A stretch of DNA of 64,000 bases from Streptomyces aureus (GTDB lineage Bacteria; Actinomycetota; Actinomycetes; Streptomycetales; Streptomycetaceae). The notes under the pieces are model-generated. The model saw only the letters and a program-made list of their open reading frames with translations. It did no database searches and was not told the origin of the DNA. This document shows, in pieces, positions 61,401 through 64,000 of the stretch. Position numbers and translations under genes: made by a program. Each line of letters opens with the position of its first letter. Positions within the stretch are counted from its first letter, which is position 1. The stretch is taken from positions 62,001 through 126,000 of the forward strand of contig NZ_JNZD01000020.1 in NCBI RefSeq assembly GCF_000725495.1. The letters are read 5' to 3'.

Positions 61401-61685
61401 GCGGCCGCCTCGGTGGCAGACGCGGGTGACGTGCCAGGTGGTCCCGTCGACGGCGAAGGCGAAGTCGATCGACATCTTCGTACAACCGTCGGCGATCAGC
61501 TGCGATCCGCCCTCTCCCCAGGATGTCCTGCCGTAGAGGGCGTAGGTGATTGCCTCCAGCAGTGTCGATTTGCCCGCACCGGTGTCGCCGAGGATGCCGA
61601 CCAGGCTTTTTCCGGTGAAGTCCAGCGGCCCGCAGGTTCCGGTGTAGCTGCGAACTCCGGACAGGGTGATGCTGAGCGGCCTCAT
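58482..61685 (-). CDS. sbcC: SbcC-type SMC exonuclease subunit
   Basis: A 1067-residue Rad50/SbcC ATPase. Walker A GILGDTGAGKSTLLEAITYALYG (GDTGAGKS 33-40), Q-loop region LLPQGKFDVLL, two coiled-coil arms, the zinc hook DACPVCTHPVDDS in the middle, then signature TLSGGETFQASLALSLALVEL and Walker B LESLFLDEGFATLDAG near the C-terminus. Length is standard. With SbcD it makes the nuclease that processes hairpins and blocked DNA ends. ATG overlaps sbcD by 4 bp. Confidence 0.95.
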   Translation of the reverse strand: MRPLSITLSGVRSYTGTCGPLDFTGKSLVGILGDTGAGKSTLLEAITYALYGRTSWGEGGSQLIADGCTKMSIDFAFAVDGTTWHVTRVCHRGGRASDVRLHGGDTAHGTSVDGATRVNQRIRQLLNLEYDSFKSAVLLPQGKFDVLLNATGTHRTQLLKSLLGIEELQRLRQRADNRRARFTDLVLRATEARGRLAEDPEADAHRLRIRQTQAEKTAADLSGHLKTLCELQRQAGDLQQHSTDTTRAATALTECTATDVHAPLTALITDDQALRRQLEIAHRSQEKAEQKRDRLQASLDEDRTAGLSISTLAAAAEVLEGAPGLLNSIGEQQQELQQDLDRFQKDEQSIASDEERLADQAARLTGLRENAERAHTRADEAGSALERLTGAVRVLLEEGAAVAGHRGEETAARDRYGELSAASADAEAALARQRGLLEEAERAVEEVQRSEAAHTAGRGLSTGDACPVCTHPVDDSYAAPEPQDPKALKQAKQARAKAATAANNALHVLRDVQSEILQAQRAQQEHREKAEAATGRMDAQLSPVQQHAQDVATLTGHDAPESFAAQVLAEAGAAVDALLAHGRQTAAERLALLETLLPQARLRVGRAQDAATAVHDTARSAAAEVQAGQAALGQRRKTLSAGREKAEREQQRLDRARRQFLDRLTSMPQPVRLSLPDADALPSPQAIAACTSAVAAHLGRLGDLDRAYTQALEDLRELATQRERLAGEHRRCVAEPLRRQQAELERRAAAAATAAHLLHDGAVPLPPPPAAWDEPQDVADHATALDAACAALHEALDAGRRSTQNTLDGLAAKAATAYQALMALTPQTPLPLAAGMDLLFAADLLTPVHEQTGALRKEAERATSDLEEALAQIPHVLELEAAIAAGKQQQSAWTGLYEQMSDSKFPSHLADLRTHALLIHGSRLLKELSAGQFAFSKDFRIVSLGNNTARSPRTLSGGETFQASLALSLALVELHSRTSARLESLFLDEGFATLDAGALESALSVLRTHVGSDKLLAVISHLHPVAESVHDVLWVKKDVSGSTARWLAPEEHHTLVRSDSHNLAELT

Positions 61686-62965
61686 TCCGTCTCCGATCCG
61701 GTGCGGCTGGGCGTCCAGGGGTTCTCGAGGGCTTTCTGCAGGGCGAGTTCCGCCGGGCAGGGCGGCGGCTCGTCGCCGTCGGGGTGCTGCAGCAGGGAGC
61801 TGAAGGCGGCCAGCACGTCGTCGGCGACCCGGCCCGGGGTGCCGTGCTCGGTGAGGTAGGCGCGGAAGGATTCCGTGAGTTCCGGTTCCTCCTCCGGGAG
61901 ATCGCTGCCGTCCAGCGGCGTGACCCGGGTCTCGGCGCAGTCCTCGTGCATGTCGACGACGACCGCGTCGGGTACGGCGCAGACGACCTTCTGCGCGAGC
62001 TGCGGGATCAGTGTCTGGCTGGTGATGGTCACCCTCAGGAAGGTGCCGCTGAACTCCGCGGCCCTGGTGGCGAGTTCCTCCAGGGTGCCCGTGAATTCCT
62101 TCAGCTTGCGTCCGGCCCGTAGCGGGCGGGTGGTGATGCGGGTGGGGCGCTGAGGGTCGGCTTCGACGAGGACGACGCTCTTGAGATCGTCGCGCTCGCC
62201 GAAGTCCAGCTGCAGGGGGCTGCCGGCGTAGCGGGCCGTGGCCCTGCTGGAGGAGAGGGCCTGCGGTTTGTGGATGTGCCCGAGCGCGCAGTACGCGACG
62301 GACGGCAGATCGTCCGGGGCGGTGGCATAGGCGTCATTGACGTCGAGGTGGCGTTCGCTGCCCGACAGCAGTGCGCCGCTGAGGTAGAGATGGGTGGCGA
62401 AGACGAGGACGTCCTGCTGCGGGGAGTGTCCCTCGTTCATTTGCGCGACGAGGTCTTCCTGCAGGCCGCGCAGGCCCTGAGCGTAGGCGCCGTCTGTGGT
62501 GCCGAGCCCCGGGAACAGGTGCATGAACCGGTTGGGATGGATGAAGGGCAGGGCCGCCAGCCGGATGCGCTGCGTCTTGTCCCGCGTGGGGATGTCGAGG
62601 AGCCGTCCGCCGCCGGAGCCGTCCGCCGCGGTGTGCACGAAGGTGACGGAGTGGCCGCCCGGGCGGTCGGTGCCCCGGTAGAAGTAGCCGAGCACATCGA
62701 ACCAGTGCGGCGAGTCGTGGTTGCCGCCGACGACGACCACCGGAGCGACCGACCGTAAGGAGTCCATGGCCCGCATGGCTCGCAACACGTCACCTGCGGA
62801 AGGGCTGTAACGGTCGAAAAGGTCCCCGCTGTGCACGATCAGATCGGGCTGCGTGTGCCGTGCGATCTCGGCGATCTCGGCGAGGACGGCGTCGAACTCG
62901 TCGTCCCGGGAACGGCGTTGCATCCTGCGTCCCAGGTGCCAGTCGGAGGTGTGAAGGAGCTTCAT
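61682..62965 (-). CDS. sbcD: SbcD-type exonuclease subunit
   Basis: A 427-residue Mre11/SbcD metallophosphoesterase. Active-site motifs: LHTSDWHLGRR (D, H), IVHSGDLFDRY (GD), VVVGGNHDSPH (GNHD), VFATHLYLSGA (H) and ALGHIHKPQ (GHxH). The capping region follows (~260-340) with a C-terminal SbcC-binding tail ending at 427. It is the first gene of the minus-strand sbcDC unit. A likely promoter lies in the 115 bp shared with the divergent gene at 63081. Confidence 0.95.
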   Translation of the reverse strand: MKLLHTSDWHLGRRMQRRSRDDEFDAVLAEIAEIARHTQPDLIVHSGDLFDRYSPSAGDVLRAMRAMDSLRSVAPVVVVGGNHDSPHWFDVLGYFYRGTDRPGGHSVTFVHTAADGSGGGRLLDIPTRDKTQRIRLAALPFIHPNRFMHLFPGLGTTDGAYAQGLRGLQEDLVAQMNEGHSPQQDVLVFATHLYLSGALLSGSERHLDVNDAYATAPDDLPSVAYCALGHIHKPQALSSSRATARYAGSPLQLDFGERDDLKSVVLVEADPQRPTRITTRPLRAGRKLKEFTGTLEELATRAAEFSGTFLRVTITSQTLIPQLAQKVVCAVPDAVVVDMHEDCAETRVTPLDGSDLPEEEPELTESFRAYLTEHGTPGRVADDVLAAFSSLLQHPDGDEPPPCPAELALQKALENPWTPSRTGSETE

Positions 62966-63080
62966 GAGGGCGTCTCCCGGCAGGAGGAACCAACGCCCTT
63001 TGTCGGCAGGGCGGTTGGTGGAGTGCCGGGAACTCTACACGCCCTTCTCAGGGGAAACTCGGAAAACTTTGGAACCTGCT

Positions 63081-63938
63081 ATGGTGCTCCGCATGCAGGA
63101 GCCTCTGGACGCCCTCGAAAAGCACATGCAGCAGCTGCAACAGGCCATGCGGCATGCCCAGATGCAGCGCGACCAGGGCCAATTGAAAGTCCTGCGCGCA
63201 GAACTCCGCCGCGCGCAGCGCTCCTACGACGCCCTCTTCGACCAGGACGGCGACACCGAACCCGACGCGGAAAACCCCGCCCACGGACACACCCGGCCAT
63301 CGGCCGCCCAGATGCCGGCACGCGAGCAGGTCCACCAGGTCCTCACCCTGCTCACCGTGCCCGCAGCCCCCAAACTGATCAGCCAGGTCCACGAAGCCCT
63401 CTTCGCCGGATCCCTCCCCACGACCCGCCTGGCCACCCTGCGACGGGACGAGGAACGCTCCTGGCGCTCCGCGCCCGGAGCCCGCCCCTACTACCTGTGC
63501 CCCGCCCTGACCTCGGACCACCTCTCACCCGCCAGAGCCCTGCTCACCAACAGTGTCTGGTCGCTCGAAGACCGCATCGTGGGTCCGCTCAGCGCCCGCG
63601 TCCACTTCCTGACCAGCGCGGTGAAAATCACCGAGGCCATCGAACGCCTCACCCCCGACCCGCAGGCGATGACCCTCGGGGCACGGCAGCTCCTACGCCA
63701 CTACGCCCTCAACATCCCCGGGGCTCTGCCACCGGTCCACCACCCCCCAGGCCCCAGCGCAGCCCCCGACCTGGAGTTGCTGCGCGAGGCAGCCCGACAG
63801 GAACTGACCGTCCACACCGACGACGACACCAGCCACCGGCGGGATGCCGCACAACGAGCCCGCCGGCAACTCGACGAGGCGGGCCGACTGTTCGGCGCCC
63901 CCTTCCAGGCAACCCGGCGCCTGCGCTCCGTGACCTGA
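63081..63938 (+). CDS. Conserved hypothetical protein divergent from sbcD
   Basis: About 285 residues. The N-terminal coiled coil (DALEKHMQQLQQAMRHAQMQ, LKVLRAELRRAQRSYDALF) is followed by PAREQVHQVLTLLTVPAAPKLISQVHEALFAG, then LATLRRDEERSWRSAPGARPYYLCPAL and VWSLEDRIVGPLSARVHFLT, ending helical and basic. The RRDEERSWRSAP..RPYYLCPAL block recalls a winged-helix protein family seen repeatedly in Streptomyces elements; function unknown. ATG 63081 or 63093 are both possible; the upstream extension has no features. Confidence 0.75.
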   Translation: MVLRMQEPLDALEKHMQQLQQAMRHAQMQRDQGQLKVLRAELRRAQRSYDALFDQDGDTEPDAENPAHGHTRPSAAQMPAREQVHQVLTLLTVPAAPKLISQVHEALFAGSLPTTRLATLRRDEERSWRSAPGARPYYLCPALTSDHLSPARALLTNSVWSLEDRIVGPLSARVHFLTSAVKITEAIERLTPDPQAMTLGARQLLRHYALNIPGALPPVHHPPGPSAAPDLELLREAARQELTVHTDDDTSHRRDAAQRARRQLDEAGRLFGAPFQATRRLRSVT

Positions 63939-64000
63939 CCCCCTGCCTTCTCCGCTGCCCTGCAAGGAACCCCCGTGAGCTCGTTAAGCAGCAGGCTCGG

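Noticed and set aside
1..64000. CRISPR arrays, tRNA or rRNA genes
   Set aside because: Looked for regular short repeats, CCA ends with cloverleaf pairing and rRNA core segments; none found by eye.

Overview
The window is high-GC actinobacterial DNA with many GTG/TTG starts and 1-4 bp gene overlaps. Families such as DUF6126, DUF6083 and DUF3761 point to Streptomyces or a close relative. No rRNA, tRNA or CRISPR array is visible. IS remnants, broken genes, toxin loci and a defence island suggest an accessory part of the chromosome or an integrated element.

1-17.3 kb is a redox/stress island. Three cysteine-free ArsR-type repressors, each next to a palindromic operator candidate, head three units: (i) a small protein, ArsR, HATPase, DUF6126 protein and a Rossmann-like protein (plus strand, 0.9-2.8 kb); (ii) a six-gene membrane complex resembling hydrogenase-4/complex I (minus strand, 11.3-4.0 kb) with its ArsR upstream; (iii) ArsR, SulP transporter, flavin-type beta-barrel protein, HATPase and STAS protein (minus strand, 16.7-13.4 kb). 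Unit (ii) has the gene order of Mycobacterium tuberculosis Rv0081-Rv0087. Its large subunit has lost the Ni-Fe cysteine ligands while its small subunit keeps Fe-S cysteines, so it is an energy-converting hydrogenase-related (Ehr) complex rather than a hydrogenase. ComB and YjdM genes lie alongside; YceI and ISL3 remnants lie at the left.

17.4-21 kb is a decayed mobile region: an IS5-type element with an apparent passenger gene, inserted in a reading frame that closes exactly when the element is removed; a monooxygenase fragment; a DinB protein; and a ~96-bp inverted repeat. 21-25.4 kb holds a divergent module: a Cys-rich wHTH-like protein on one side, and an XRE regulator, DUF6083 protein, RHH-like protein and compact UvrD-type helicase on the other, with three GTGCAGA-N2-TCTGCAC-type operators between.

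25.5-32.3 kb is rich in secreted proteins: DUF3761, an unknown exported protein, a NucA/NucB DNase with an acidic partner, a lamin-tail protein and an HNH nuclease. A 3' Ku remnant lies there. 32.6-38.1 kb has a DUF4236-TerD fusion, a replication-relaxation pseudogene, a lytic transglycosylase and a two-domain FKBP lipoprotein. 38.3-45 kb is a 2068-residue RHS toxin with a 98-residue hydrophobic/basic tip and a four-helix membrane protein downstream, the likely immunity protein.

48-63 kb is a minus-strand DNA-defence island: SbcD-SbcC, then a HTH/IrrE metalloprotease overlapping a PIN-like gene, then a complete Wadjet cassette with type II families (JetA DUF2397, JetB DUF2398, JetC TIGR02680 SMC-like, JetD DUF2399). 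All four Wadjet genes overlap by 4 bp.
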